Positions 1 through 12,414 of a DNA stretch of 64,000 nucleotides are shown here, piece after piece. The position numbers were made by a program, and so were the translations under genes. The stretch is from the NCBI GenBank assembly GCA_000310025.1, contig FN649750.1:2547894-2611893 (forward strand), in the 5' to 3' direction. The first letter of the stretch is position 1. The number at the start of each line of letters is the position of its first letter. The notes below the pieces were generated by a model. The model saw only the letters and a list, made by a program, of their open reading frames with translations. It was not told the DNA's origin and did no database searches. The stretch is from Ectocarpus siliculosus. Lineage: Eukaryota > Sar > Phaeophyceae > Ectocarpales > Ectocarpaceae.

Positions 1-805
1 TTCAACACATCGAGTTCACAGCGACGCGCCTCCCTGCCTGTTGAGTACGTCCACTGCTGAACCACGCACAGCCGGATGAGAGCCGTTGATGGAGAAGACA
101 CCCAAGAAGACAAAATATGAATCGATGGTCTAGAGGACGAGAGCTGGATAGTTTTGTACTCACGTCTCCTCTCAAGCAGCCGACTTTTTGCCGTTCGGAG
201 ACACAAACCACGTTTTCTCCGTGCCCGCCAAACCACCCCTGTCTGTGTTTTTGTGCACGCTTGACGAGCTCCCGCCATGTATCAGCCGGCAAAACGTTGA
301 CACGGTGACTCTAGGGTTGTCCAGATCCCTCTATGAGCTTGCTACGTTGAGTGTGCGCTGCGCAGTGGTTGGTGTTTAGGACGGAAGGGGCGGTCGGCTA
401 CTAATCTCGCCGCTCTTGGAAAAGATTTTCGCGACCTGCCCCATTTCAAAATGTTTCTCAAACATATCGTCAAACGAGCGACTTTCGTCCCATCTGAAAA
501 TCTTTGGGAAGATTTTGCCGACCATTTTCTCCCGTAAAAAGTGAAACAAAATCTTTATCCGCAAATCTTTGAAAATTTGGACATTTTCGCAAAGATTTGG
601 CGACCATAAACATGGGTCTTACCAGGACCACTTCAAGTACTCCTGTTGTGTCTGGGTGATACACGTATCACATCCAAATATCCACGAGGGCTAGGCCTAC
701 TCCTGTTGTATCCGAGAGATACGCACACCACAACATGCAAGGTCCAAACAATGTATCCACAAGGGGCTGCCTGGTTCTTTTGTGTCGGTGACACTGCTCC
801 TGTAC

Positions 806-3434
806 CTCGATCGCTCGCTGGTCGATGTCCACGGCCAGCATGTCGGGAAACCTCTCGTGCAAAACCTGAAACGATGACCAAAAAAAGTCGAGAGGTAGAA
901 AGGACAGAGGCAGAGCGGGTCATGCGAAATACTGCTGTGGCGAGAAATGACGCTATACACAAAAACGGTCTGAAAGACGAGGCCGAGAAAAGGTCGAAGG
1001 CAGAGCGGCTCGTGCGCGATACTGCTGTAGCGAGAAAGGACGTTACATGCAAGGGGCTGGCACAGCAGCAGAATGGAAAACGGAGAACAAATAATACATT
1101 TATCCTTCGTGTTTGTATTTTTCCATACAAAGAACACAACAAATCCATCTCTCCCACAGATACGAGTCCGTGGTAGGGTAACAGTGGATCCTCCATCGAT
1201 AGGATATATCGTAAACTGTCCCAAATCGTACGCGCAGCTAACAGCCCTTCAACGGCGGGCTGCCTTTCGATTCTCAGAACAAACGCAAACAGACAAGCAA
1301 CCCCACCCTTGTTTCTGGGTCCTCTCACCCGCCCTTACCTGGGTCAAAGCTCCGGTGCCAGGTCCAAGCTCCAACACCCGCCTGCCCCCCTCAGAGGTGT
1401 CTCCGAAGTGGTTACAGATCTTCATCACGTAGTTCTGGTCCGAGAGGTAGTTCTGGCCGAGACTCTGCTTGGGCCTAAACTCGCCCTGTTTTTTTTTTTT
1501 TTTCCCGCAAAGTATATAGCCAAGGGAGGGCAAGAGGATTTCCAGGGGAAGGGTGAGGGGGAGGAGCGGTGAACATGACTCCTGAATAATGTTTCCGCGT
1601 ACGGTGTAGCCAAGGGAGGACAAGAGAGGAAGTCTTCCTCTCATGGAAAGGGGAGGCTGAAGGGGTAGGGGAGGGAGCGGCGAACATGATTCCTGAAAAC
1701 TTGTGTCGCGGGCCAGAACATCGGAACTCAAAAGAAGCAACGAAAAATCGGAGAAAAGAGAAATATTGGCGAGGGCCGCGAGAGAGCTCTATGCCCGCTC
1801 GGCGCTGATGGAAGCAGGAAATTGGACATTGGGCGCGCGCATCCTCTCTCTTGCTAGAAGAGCAGCAGCAGCAGCAGCAGAACGCGGAAAGACAGACCTG
1901 CAGGGTTGGAGATAAACCGGCGTCCCCTCCAACGCTACGCCGCCAGACTCTATGGGAAACATTCGAAGTCGGTGCTGTAAACCAGCCCGCCCGTGCGGCC
2001 ATTGAGACACAAACATATCACACCTCGTACCATCCGACGCCACAATATCGCATGGAAAATATGTCGCATTTTCCGATGCACAGCCCGTACAGCGTGAGGG
2101 TGTTTTCCTCTTCAATGAACGTGCCATTCGTTGCCGGTGCTTGCTACTCCGCACTGACTACAGCAGTGAGTACCCGCACATAAGAGCCCTGGAGTTTGTA
2201 TATTTCTTGCGTGAGTTCAGATCTACTGTATAGGTATGAGAATAGGGTCGGGTTCAAGTTGGTCGAGTGCCAAGTCTGACCAAGTTTCGACAAAAACCGG
2301 CATGTTCTTTCTGCTGTATCTGCGTGCACCGATATGGGATCAACTTCAAATGGTGATATATCACGCGAATAGTTCCTGGTTCGGGGCCTACAGCATCTCA
2401 GAAGAGAGACCGTGGTTTGGGTCGAATGCCCAAGGGCAGTTGACGCTGTGGCAGCAAGCAGTTTGATACTGCTGTGCCTCCCTCGGTCGGGAACTCTCGT
2501 CTAGCCGTTGGTTGGCACGAACACCTGCTGCAGTCTCTTAATGCATACATCATCGCATATTACCACCACAAACACCTCAAGAGGATCGCTCACGGCCAAG
2601 GAGGGGTTGCACATTAGGCACCTAAAAAGCGGTGTATAGCAGTACTCTAGGGAGTGATCACCTACAACAGCAGGACCGCCTGTACCGTAGGTTGGATAAG
2701 ATATCACACCCCGTGGTCCGGTGTTCAATCTTCAAAGCCCGAAACACTCTGCAGGAAAAGGGGTTTCGGTGCCGAAGATGGCAGCGTTGTAATCGTTTTG
2801 TCGAGAGTTTTCCGGTAACGTACCATTTGTTTTTGTCATCCTCGTCTCCTGGAGTAAAACGAGCTTTGAGAATCGGTCCAGAGGGCGTGGTATCTTGCGT
2901 CATGTCACCCACGGCAAACCTCAACACGGCCGGCCGTGTGTGCAGCAGTGTTTTCGGCCCCCCACGAGGCTATGCTGGACACGCGCTTGCAAGGACTACG
3001 TTTTTCACGCCATCTACAACCGGCGGCGCGGCACACCGCACCTGAGGCAGAGAAGGCGGCTTGCGCTTGGCGCTACCGCTGCCCTTTCCTCTCCCAGCAG
3101 CAGCCATGGTGACGACCACCGCATGTCCCGGCTGTCGACCCTCAACGCCTTCAGCCTCTCCACGGATAGCGGTTGGCGACGGTTTTTCTGGTACGATGAA
3201 GCTACCACCCCATGCAAACCCTGCTTCCTTGACGCAACCCGCAGCGGTGGAGACACGACGGCGTGAGTAGGCATGATGTTGATGTCGGCCGTTCAACAAC
3301 CGCAGCGTAGTAGCCGAGAACGCGTCTCCTTGTGCGGCCAGAAGGCCAGCGATCGAGATGACCAGGGCTACGGCTGCCGCCGTAGGAGTGGAGGACCCTC
3401 TTTGACGCTTTCGGCGATGGTGCTGGTACGACAT
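806..3434 (-). CDS. Plastid-targeted KsgA/Dim1-type rRNA adenine dimethyltransferase, 5' part
   Basis: Three exons are visible, all joined in phase 0: 3434-3042 (131 aa), 1485-1339 (49 aa) and 865-806 (20 aa). Borders are CAG/gtgcgg, poly-A-rich cag/GGC, CAG/gtaagg, cag/GTT and GAG/gtacag. Exon 2 carries the family's N-terminal signature KQSLGQNYL and the SAM motif VLELGPGTGALTQ. Exon 3 gives motif II, AVDIDQRAIE, with the acidic residue that contacts the SAM ribose. The family dimethylates two adjacent adenines near the 3' end of small-subunit rRNA. Residues about 20-40 form a hydrophobic signal peptide ending in GDAFSA, an ASAFAP-like site followed by a basic Ser/Thr-rich stretch, which is the stramenopile bipartite plastid leader. 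Plastid 16S rRNA is therefore the inferred substrate. I could not place the catalytic NLPY exon or the C-terminus; they probably lie beyond position 1. Intron 1 is about 1.55 kb. Confidence 0.85.
905..1043. repeat. Two-copy tandem repeat in a KsgA intron
   Basis: Two similar blocks of about 48 bp lie at roughly 905-952 and 995-1043, giving a period near 91 bp. Both contain GGCAGAGCGG and ATACTGCTGT followed by GCGAGAAA. They sit in the intron between exons 2 and 3 of the minus-strand KsgA-like gene. Open frames across them are incidental. Confidence 0.6.
1486..3041 (-). other. Intron 1 of the KsgA-like gene
   Basis: This 1.55 kb stretch separates the plastid-leader exon from the first enzyme exon. 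It ends at the acceptor with a 15-base A run (minus strand) just before the cag. It holds a short (CAG)n run near 1861-1881 and one copy of a dispersed repeat at 2861-2903. I see no second gene inside it. Confidence 0.6.
2861..2903 (+). repeat. Dispersed repeat, copy 1 (GAGCTTTGARAATCGGTCC)
   Basis: The block beginning GAGCTTTGAGAATCGGTCC is similar over about 40 bp to 12008-12050 (plus) and 26838-26884 (minus). Copies 1 and 3 also share GGGCGTGG followed by ATC. No coding sense is seen. It looks like the remains of a mobile element of unknown class. Confidence 0.6.
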
Positions 3435-4352
3435 ATTTCTTCGCTATGCTTGGTCGGCGTGGCAGCGGTGTGTATATGAGGTGGCGCAACCAAGAGAGGA
3501 GAGAGGACAGGAGAAGCGGGCATCGTCCTATCGGAGTTGGTATTCGGCATGAAGCATGTTTTTTCCGTCCGGGACTGTACATGTGTCCGAATCATCATGC
3601 AGCGATGTGGCGGTGCAATCTCTCCGATCTCCGATGGGTGCGGTGACCACACTCACACACAGCCGCCTTGCTTGTCGGTTCTACACGTCGGTGCTGAATA
3701 CCGACACCCCCTTGCGATAACCCCTATAGGCGGCTCGCGATACCGCCGTTCATCAAGGGAGCGTAGCCTCGATGGCACCTTCCACCACGTGCACGTCAAT
3801 ACAGCAAGCAGCAGCCAAAGGCCGACCAATACTCTACCCCTGTGGATTGTGGTGAGTCCGCAGTGGGGTGCGGTCTCTCCGACCCCGGAGCAGAAACACC
3901 ACAAAAAAAAATCATTTTGTTCTTGCTTTATCTTGCACACCCCGGTGCCATCCATCTCTCCGACCAGCGCCATCATCTCTCGGACTGTATTGTACATGTA
4001 CCTCCGTATCCCCGGTGACGAACACTCGTCGTCGAGCGGCCTCCAGCAACTACAGCACTGTAGCAACCAAGGTCAGTAGTCAACTTAACTGCTTAGCTAT
4101 AGCCTCGGCTTACTTGGGGTTAGGGTTAAGAGATATGGGTGTGTGTTGGCATCATTTATTACTTCCGCAGGAGGCTTGCATTGTATTCGTCTCCTACCAC
4201 ACTGTACAGGCTCGACACTAAACACCAAGACATGCATCATGATGAATCAAATTGCCGAACTTCAACGTCAGAATTCGGTGGCTATAATTCACAATTTCAA
4301 GACTCAACCAAAATATGTTTCATTGACCCCACTACGCCAACGACGGACCAAG
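3435..4352. other. Intergenic stretch between KsgA-like gene and copy A
   Basis: This holds the upstream side of the minus-strand KsgA-like gene and leads into the plus-strand pseudogene. I found no exon with family resemblance and no earlier exons of the haloperoxidase-like gene. Similarity between copy A and copy B starts near 4310, just before the first recognisable exon. Confidence 0.5.
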
Positions 4353-5944
4353 GAATGAGCTGGGAGATGAGCTACAGTAGTCGATGCCTACGCGGGTCCC
4401 GACATAGGCGTTCAGACCATAGTCTAAAGGCATTGGAATTGGTAAGTCTACAAGTCTTCATGATAGGAGGCGCATGCTCCATGTACACTACTGTAGCTTC
4501 CCAAGCTTCCGTCTTCAACGCGGCAGGCGGCGTACGATCCTTTCCTCACCGGCGTGAGTTCTTCTTGACATCGATTGTTGAATGGTTGGATTGAAGCCGT
4601 GGCTCGACCATTATTCTATCAAGTTTAACCACCTGGTGGTCAAACAACATTCACTCTTAGTGCCAGAAGGGATAAACGCATCGAATGGATCCTCTGCAAA
4701 TGAAGTCAACCACCGGCGGGTGGGAGAAGATACCACCCTTTTCCGCAGGCAACGTTTCCACGTTACCGGCCTATTGTCAGGTTTTTCGCGACAGGGCCAG
4801 CCACCGCCCTTTCTTTTTCTCAAGGTATCGCAACTCGGGGACGACCATACAATGTGGACGGCCCCCAAGTGCATTCAATGGTCGACAAAAAACACTGGGT
4901 TAGGCACGAAACCTGTGAAGAATTGTACGTGGTGTTTCGTCTGGTGTAGTTGTGCATTATGCACCCGGCGCTCGGATACTATCCATGAACAGGAGATATC
5001 ATCCAACCGAGTCGATGAAGAAAAAAATAACTCCTGGAAACTGCTGTAGCATTATAGTACAACCCGAACGCGGCTGTATTACTCTCTTCTGCTGGCTAAT
5101 CTGCTACTACTCTTGCTGCTGAATGTGCTTGCAAGGGTGTGGCATCCTTCCGCAGCACCCTGACCCCACGAACGTTCTCTCTATCGTGGCGGACAGGTTT
5201 GCTTTGTTTTCATTTGGTCTCGCTGGGCAATACCGCCTGAACTATGGCAATGACGATGGCGAGAAACAACGAAAAAAACAACCACACCAAGCAGTGCCTC
5301 CAACCATCCCTCTCCGCCCTCGGCTCCCATCTGCTGCAGGAGCCGTATATTCGCACCATACCCCACAGTGAATACCCGTCAGTCCTTGCGTGTGTCTGCG
5401 AGGTAAGCCGCCATTTTTCGAGACTGTGATGGCCAAACATACAATATGTCCATTCTCAAAGTTGTGAGATACGGTTGTCGTGCGAACGCGGGTCCTCATC
5501 GTCATTCCGCGATGAGTCTTAGTTTTTTGGTTAGATTTCTTCTGTGGTGAACTGCACCTACCCCAAGAAACAGGGCGTAGCGTGGTAGCGTGGGAAAACC
5601 TGCGCCTTGAAAGCTTGGATCGCTCTCTAGACTACAGGTTTCACGCGTGTCAGCGAAGACAGCACAGCTAACGATAGGTTGCGATATTTTCTGCAGCTCC
5701 CAATGGTGAGGGATTTGTTAGCGCACTCAGGCTCTGGGCGGGGAACCTCACGATCGAGGATCCAATTGAGTATTCTCCCATTGAGTTCGGTGGCCCCATC
5801 CTCGAATTTTCGACCTGGACCGAGGTGTCGCAGATATGTGGAGATGTGCCGGTTTACACTTCGAGGTGGGCGTCTGCCAGCAGTAGTGCCTTTAGAAGTG
5901 ACTTCGACATTATTGGGCAAAGGAAGCCCCCCGAAAAAACGACG

Positions 5945-6080
5945 TCATGAGACTCCACGAGGGCTCATGGGGGCAACATGAGAATAATCTCATGGGAGGT
6001 CATCGGGCCCATGACATCATTTTCATGTCATCCCATGGGGCCCCATGAGAAATCTCATGGCGTGACCCAAACATTTCCGA
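5945..6080. repeat. Degenerate palindromic-word array in copy A
   Basis: Overlapping self-complementary words such as CATGAG/CTCATG, CCCATGGGG and GACATGTC-like blocks recur here. The array sits just after the third exon remnant of copy A, at the place where copy B has its own array of different words (19430-20090). It carries no open frame of interest. Confidence 0.6.
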
Positions 6081-6946
6081 CCCCCTTAAAGACAGGAAGG
6101 GCATTTCGAAGTCCAGAAAGTATTCAGACTAATGCAGGTATTCGTCCACGTGCTGGACCGACGTGGGCTTGAAGGAAAATTGCAGCTGTACCCACTCGTG
6201 CCCGCTTACGATTGGTGCCTCGTAGTGACTGGTGGTCGTTGCTTTTGCGTTCGTATTCATTCCTGCCTTGCCGACTCGACTCGTTTCTTCGCAAACAACC
6301 GGAGAACTAACCATTTATGCGTTTTCCCCTGAGTTGCCGAAAATCGGCCATCGAACAAGAACGTGTCGGGGGGTTGCATCTTCCCTCCCAATAATAATCG
6401 ATATACAGACACAACAATTTCATGGTGGTAACGGCACCATCGCCTCAACCAACCGGGGAATTCTGCATCCACTCAGCCTGCTCACGACTCTTTTCGGTAG
6501 AACGTTTTTGGACCGGCCATCAACATTGGAATGTATACACCAACACTGCTTGCGTGTTTTAAGATTTGGCATTGACCACGCTAACCGGCTGACCGATGAA
6601 AATACGCCAGAGTGCGGTTGACAACACAAAATGCTTCTAAAGCCTGTAATCTAGAGCCCCATGAGGAGTCCTGGGGTATGCTAAGACACTAAAGACAGAT
6701 GCCGTAGCAACTCTCTGGATTAAAGGAAGATGCCGTAGCAATCAGAAGAAAACTGCACGTGTTTACCATGGCCGTTACTAGTGGACGCGCGTTCGTTTCG
6801 GATTGCTTTCATCGTCTTCCCTGCATTTACTACAGCCACGCTTCGCCGATTATTTTCCACTGCCTTTTCATTGTTGTTTTTGTGTGTGTGTTTTCTATTT
6901 TCATAGTAGCATTTACCGCAATAGCCGGCTGACCAACGAAATAGAC

Positions 6947-6973
6947 ATGTGTGTGTGTGTGTGTGTGTGTGTT
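6947..6973. repeat. (GT)n microsatellite
   Basis: A run of about 12 GT units followed by T-rich sequence lies just upstream of the acceptor of copy A's last exon remnant. It acts as part of the intron's pyrimidine-rich end. Confidence 0.8.
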
Positions 6974-8546
6974 TTTTTGTTGTTTTTCCAGGAGGCTGTT
7001 CCTGTCGGAGCTGCACGCTGCGGTGGCGAGGAACTGGCGATGTCCATTGCTGCTTCTACCAATGCGCTAGCCACTGGTGTCGAGAGCGCCGCCGTATTGG
7101 AAAGGAATGTCGGCGAGCTCGTCGGGCGCCTGTGGGAACGATTGCGCCCGGAAAACTGTCAAGACGACACGATTGGTCGGGGGTTCATTCAACACCAGCT
7201 GTCCTAAGTCTGGAGCATCGTGGAAGCTTGTACCACAAACGGATCCAAAGCTTCGATGATCCTTCCATGGAAGCTTGGCCAGCGGCTGTTAATTCTATGG
7301 AAGCACCTTACCGCTTCCACGGAAGGTTTACAGTAGTATCGTCTCTCATGCAAGCTTGTACGTATGTCAAGAGGTGGGTATATAGAAGGTAGGCGTTGCG
7401 GACAGGGGATGTGTCCGCAGTTGTTGTTCGTGTACCGGTGGAGAAAAAAACATATTTAAGTTTTCCTCATTTTCCCCTGCCCAATCCTAACCCTAGCACC
7501 CACGACAGATGGTAGGTCACTGTAGAAGGGGGTTGGTACAGGTGTTTCGTTAGGTGCCGCCCGTTTAGGACACGTAAGAATCGTTGTGAAGTGGAGACCC
7601 AATGAAATGAATGATGAATGAAATGGAGACCAAAATGAAGACCAAACAAAGTCTAAGTGAGCAACTCGTTCGTGTAGGCCGCTAGCGTTGAATGAGAGCT
7701 AGCTGTACATATGAGGGAGATGGGTTCGTGTTTTCTTTGGAAGCGTTGACACACTCCGCAGTTGAACTCGCAATTGAACTCTCCGCATCTGCTGTTCTCA
7801 AATACAATACATACACGCATAAATATCCTTCACTCTCCGTTTTTGAATTCAAATCTTTTGTGATGATCTCCGGTATCTGCGTTGCATACAACTCTCTTGG
7901 GCTATACGTTGCCTGTGTATCGGGGGCGTTGTCGATCAATGCTATATATATGTATTTGAATCGAGTGCGAGTATTTTGCTTGCTGTGTCGTACACGGTTG
8001 GTTCCGTTATGCTGTCGAAACGCATCTATCTGCGATGATTTGATGCATGGTGATACATACATAGATAGATAGTCGAACGTGTGAATGTATGCATTCATGT
8101 TGCGAAGTACATCACATTTCGAAAACGGTCAAACATGGTTCATTCCCATTGCCATGCTTTTTAACCCGTACCGTGCGTATGCCAATGACGCATCGGCTGT
8201 ATATATATGCTTCTTCTGCGTATCATACGGGAGTCGTTATCTTTCCACATTATTATTATTTATTGTCCAAGCGCCGGGTGTGGTGTACAGCATACATGCA
8301 TCATCCGTCCCTGCACGAGCGAACTTCAACGTTTGGTTTTGTTTGTGAAGTCCTGCATGGTGTTACTAATTGTTTCGAAATATAGTTCTTCGGCTGTCGG
8401 GGGACACCAATCAATCGAGAGAATTTTGCCAAACTGCAGCGCCCGCTCTCTTTTTCTCCACAACCGAAACCATTTCTTCGTGTTGTTGATGCACTACAGT
8501 CAATAAAAAGAGCGATTGATTGATTGGTTGTTGTTGTTGTTGTTGT

Positions 8547-8645
8547 TGTTGTCTTGAAATTATAAACCGTTACGGTCTCCTCTCAGTACCTTCTAATCCG
8601 TACTGGTCCAACTGACGCGAACGCCTTCCGTGGTCACAAGCCAAC
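8547..8645 (+). repeat. Dispersed repeat family, copy 1 (CGTGGTCACA)
   Basis: The segment preceded by a (GTT)n run and ending in CCGTGGTCACAAGCC is matched in reverse at 53698-53815 and in short form, also reversed, at 20584-20630. Shared blocks include AAACCGTT, CAGTACCTTC, ACTGACGCG and CGTGGTCACA. No coding capacity is seen. It is likely a short non-autonomous element, class unknown. Confidence 0.65.
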
Positions 8646-11600
8646 TGGGGGCACAATTTCAAAAAACAAAATGGACAACAGAAAAAATTCCTCCAAGGCG
8701 CGATTTGTGTTTCTACCCAAACAAAAGAAAAAGAAAAAAACTCGAAAAAGAGAAAGAGAAAAAGACAACCGGGGGGACAGAGAGAGGCGATCGACCCCGG
8801 TCAAAAGGGATGAAAGAACGAAAGAAGACGACAAATAGAAAAAAGAAAAAAAAGACGCGTACCACATTGAAAATACGTTTGTTTTAAAACTGAGGGAGAT
8901 TGCATGCCCTACGACTAAAAGGGTGCCACACACAAAACGCCCGACCAGTACCTAACACGTTTCTTCTGCACCTTCCCAACATAACATTAATGAGACACAC
9001 AAGACAGCTACCAAACAAACTGTCTTGTTGAGCCTGTTACCCGCAGGGGAGATGTCCCTATATATATATATGCTGTCTGGGAAACCGTAGACATACAGGT
9101 ACTTTCTGACGCTATGAATTCATTGATTGCTAATCTGTCTCAGACTCTATGATAGAGATGGTTTCGTTGTGTCATAATAAGAAAAAAAAAAAAGAAAGAG
9201 AGGAAGATCCCGAAAATGTTTGACGTTTTTTTCACCTTGCCGCGCATCTTCATTTGATCGATGATCTGTTTGGTGTTCCGGCCGGTCGTCCAAACCGGTT
9301 CTTTTGTAAATGCTATGGTCGCGAGTTTTCGGAGGGCCCGGTCCGAGAGAATTTGATAGAGTGAGTTTGATATGTACCTCGTTAGGCATGGGCTGTACGC
9401 ATTGCTATGTCAACCTGTGTTCTTCTAGCTTTTTTATGCAAGGTCATCTCGCAAGTTTTCATCAGGTTTGTTTACAGTGGAAGCTCCGAACACTTTTGTA
9501 TGAGCAAGCAGTTGCCAATATCTGCAGATACATGTGTTGACTCTGAGCTGTTTACTGACGACGCTGCTCTTTTTGCATCGACCTACACGTTGAGCATCTA
9601 CTCCTACCCCTTGCCACACCATCATCGCACAGCTGGCTTACACTCACGACCCAGCAGTCCCTCCCTCAGCTCCACTGGAGCCCACATGCCCTATCATTCC
9701 TGCGGAGGAACCGTTTCACACCGACATGTACACCGACAACACTCCCGTTCACAGCAGTCTTATCCACGGTTGACGCTCCAACCCTGTGTGTGTGGTGTGT
9801 GTGTGTGTTTTTTTTTCTTCTTAATTTGTCTTAATATGACACAACGAATCCATCTCTACAATATCATAAAAAACAGTCTTGAGACAGATTAGCTGTCTTG
9901 TAGTTCCGACTCCACGTTGCTAAAACCTGACATGTGTCACAACAGGCGAAAATTTCTTACTACAAGTATTGGGCGGCTGGTCTGGTAGTCATAGACAGCT
10001 ATTCTGAGAAGAACTTGTTGTGAAGAATCGAGTCCTGAAAGTCCATCCGCCTGACTGATGGATTATTTTTCGGGCGGAAGAATCTGGCTATTTTTCTTTT
10101 CCTACCTCTGGTGGTTCACCTACTAGATCAAGCTCTTCTTTGACACGTCTGAACCTTTGTCGGCGCCAAAGCAGGAGTCCTTCCACTGCTGGCAGTATAG
10201 GCTCTATGACCGACCGCACGCATGGGTGTGTGGGTGGGGTGAGTTGTGTGCAGCACCGTGAATTATTCTTCTTTTCTGGGACGTCGCTCCTTCCGCATTT
10301 ATTTACTTCGGTGCAGATTTTTTTCTGGACGCACCAGCCGGTGGGGTTCCTTCAAGATGTCACTCCGCCTTGGCTGCGGCGTGTGCCTTGTTTGTGATAC
10401 ATCGCGAGAAAGATCCAGCCATTCCATTCCCTCATCGTCCGACCGTCAGTCAGTTCCCTCATCTTCTTCCACCTTTCCGTACAACTAATTGGACGCAGCA
10501 CGCAGAGCCAGAGGAGGATCACCACCACCCAAGATATTTCTCCGCCTTCCTTCGTCGTCGGTGTGTGCCTTGTTTCTCATCACGATAAGGATCCAGCTGT
10601 GCCGAAGTCGATTGTTTTCGTGCACAACACGAATCGTCGAAAAGTATTGGTAGCTGTTTTGCGTGATTCCACGGGGGGATTTCATTCGAATTTTTGCCCA
10701 ACGCCAGACGGTTGCGAGGTTACCCACTGAAGAACCACTTGAGCCACTGTTGTGCGAAGTTAATATATTTTGCCTGCTCGGTTGTGTGCTCTTTCGTGTA
10801 ACCGAGAAGATCAACTTGATCAACTTGACTGCTGTTGTCCGAGAGAAGAAACCGGCCCGCCGGGGATCATGTTTACTTGCCGAAATCGGCAGGGCAAACG
10901 TGGCACTCTTACCTGCAACAGTGTCTTCCTTGCTTTGCCTTGTTTGCAGATAGATACGTCACACGCTCCCCCCGCAGAAACGGCGAGAAAGATCTTTCTA
11001 TGGGCGCTTCCCTTGCTGCGTGGTGCCGGTATTGAACGTAGACGTACAGACCATATGTCTGGACAGGCGGACAAGCAGTTCTGGCAGTTGTAGAAAAAAT
11101 GAATGCAGCTACATGTGTTGTACATATTTTCTGAGTCGTTTTTCTCGCCTTGAACCTTCAAATGAGCAAGGGGTGGTCACGCTTTGGGTTGGGGTCCGCC
11201 CTCTGCGTCAGTTGGACACAGCTAATATTTTGTCGGCACGGAAGGTAACGCAGACACCGGGGTGCACTGCGATGGCCGTGATGAAAACAGGAAAACACAC
11301 GCTTGTCGGACGTGTTCTTCGTGAGTACGTGTGCGAGGCGCACCAACCATTTGCGACAGTCGGTGTGAATACCAGTTGTTCGACGAACTCCTCAAAGTAC
11401 TTTGTCCGCATACAAACGGGCGTATCCAGCGACGGAATATTCACTCGTGGTCGGGCGGCTGCTCCAGCAAGCATAATTTTCGAAGTTGAAAGCTGCACTG
11501 CTACATAGCCGAGACGCAAGAGGCGTTGGCGGGCATCTACCTGTTGTTTCCGCATTGCTTTCATTGTCCAGCTGACCTGACAATAATCGCACGTTAATCG

Positions 11601-12007
11601 GCAACTTTCATCAACAAGTTATTATCCATGTCCGCAGGAAGTTCGATTTGTTTTGTTCTCTCATCCGAATCATTATTTCCTTTGAAGCTGACGGTTATCG
11701 TGGAGACGGAGGCCCACAGGGAGGACATACATGTGGTGGTTCCGCAGGAAGATACACACATGTTGTAGGTTTGCATTGCTCTCGTTTCCTACGCTGCTAA
11801 TCACAGACAGTAGCCAACACGACATCTATCTACAGTATGCACATATACGAAGGAAGTCCAATTTTGTTTCCTCTTTTCCTGCTGCTCGAACTGGGTTACA
11901 ATCCTCTTATCGCCCAACAAGTGATATTTCATTTTCGAAAACTCCGGACGAGACAGCTCCAACGAAACCATTGTCGATGTCGTCAGTTTTTCTACTGTAG
12001 GGTATTC

Positions 12008-12050
12008 GAGCTTTGAAAATCGGTCCCGAGAGTGGAAGCTTGTGCGACCC
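12008..12050 (+). repeat. Dispersed repeat, copy 2 (GAGCTTTGAAAATCGGTCC)
   Basis: This matches the block at 2861-2903 and the reverse of 26838-26884. It follows directly after a CTACTGTAG motif at 11992. It lies about 370 bp upstream of the start of copy B, so a regulatory role cannot be excluded, but the other copies have no such context. Confidence 0.55.
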
Positions 12051-12414
12051 CAGGTACGTGGGGACGACTACTGCTGTTGTTTGTTGTACTGTAGTGCCTA
12101 TGTGGTATCGTTGCGTAGGTATGTTGAAGGATAGCGCTGAGCGTGTGTTGCCGATGTAGGCAACAGAAAAACACACTGTATATTGGGAACAAGGTTTCAC
12201 GCGGGGTTTGTTGTCCATTCCCGATAAATATAAGAAGGCCACAATTGTCTTCCAAACCCTAAGAACAGAATGGTGATTCGCGTTATACTGCTTGAATATT
12301 CAACAGTGAAACAATCAGTGAACTGTTTCAAGCCAGCTTCAACCCTCCCCCCCCCCCCCCCCTGGGGCTTTCATCTAATGTTTGCCCTGTGCGTTGTGCA
12401 GGCATCGTGTACGC

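Larger units (their letters stand above)
4353..7207 (+). pseudogene. Copy A: decayed 3' half of a vanadium-haloperoxidase-like gene
   Basis: Four exon remnants match the last four exons of copy B. The first, 4353-4441, is 10 bp longer than B's exon and has an in-frame TAG. The second, 5340-5402, matches B exon for exon in length but reads EYPSVLACVCE where B reads EYPSGSSCICE. The third, 5711-5865, has a 10-bp deletion that removes the SR of motif SR-x5-H and shifts the frame. The last, 6992-7207, has lost B's stop and runs on. Introns also align with B: 6120-6450 resembles 20130-20450. A is therefore a segmental duplicate of B or its ancestor, not a processed copy. The first eleven exons are absent. 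It should encode no working enzyme. Confidence 0.9.
7208..12414. other. Gene-poor interval between copies A and B
   Basis: No exon of a recognisable family is seen on either strand. The stretch contains a degenerate palindromic patch at 7220-7330 with AAGCTT and CCATGG words, a (TTG)n run near 8527-8552, a dispersed repeat at 8547-8645, a purine-rich low-complexity block at about 8700-8870, a (TA)n patch near 9060, a (GT)n patch near 9790, and a two-copy repeat around 10358-10420 and 10540-10595. Open frames here have low-complexity translations. Confidence 0.55.

Noticed and set aside
140-292. Possible fourth KsgA exon on the minus strand, ending GGAGAC/gtgagt
   Set aside because: The splice sites look good, but the translation (VVCVSERQKVGCLRGDV) does not match the part of KsgA that should follow AVDIDQRAIE.
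646-1328. Open frames of 176-231 codons across the KsgA introns
   Set aside because: They cover a tandem repeat and cross the true exon 3 in another frame; no family resemblance.
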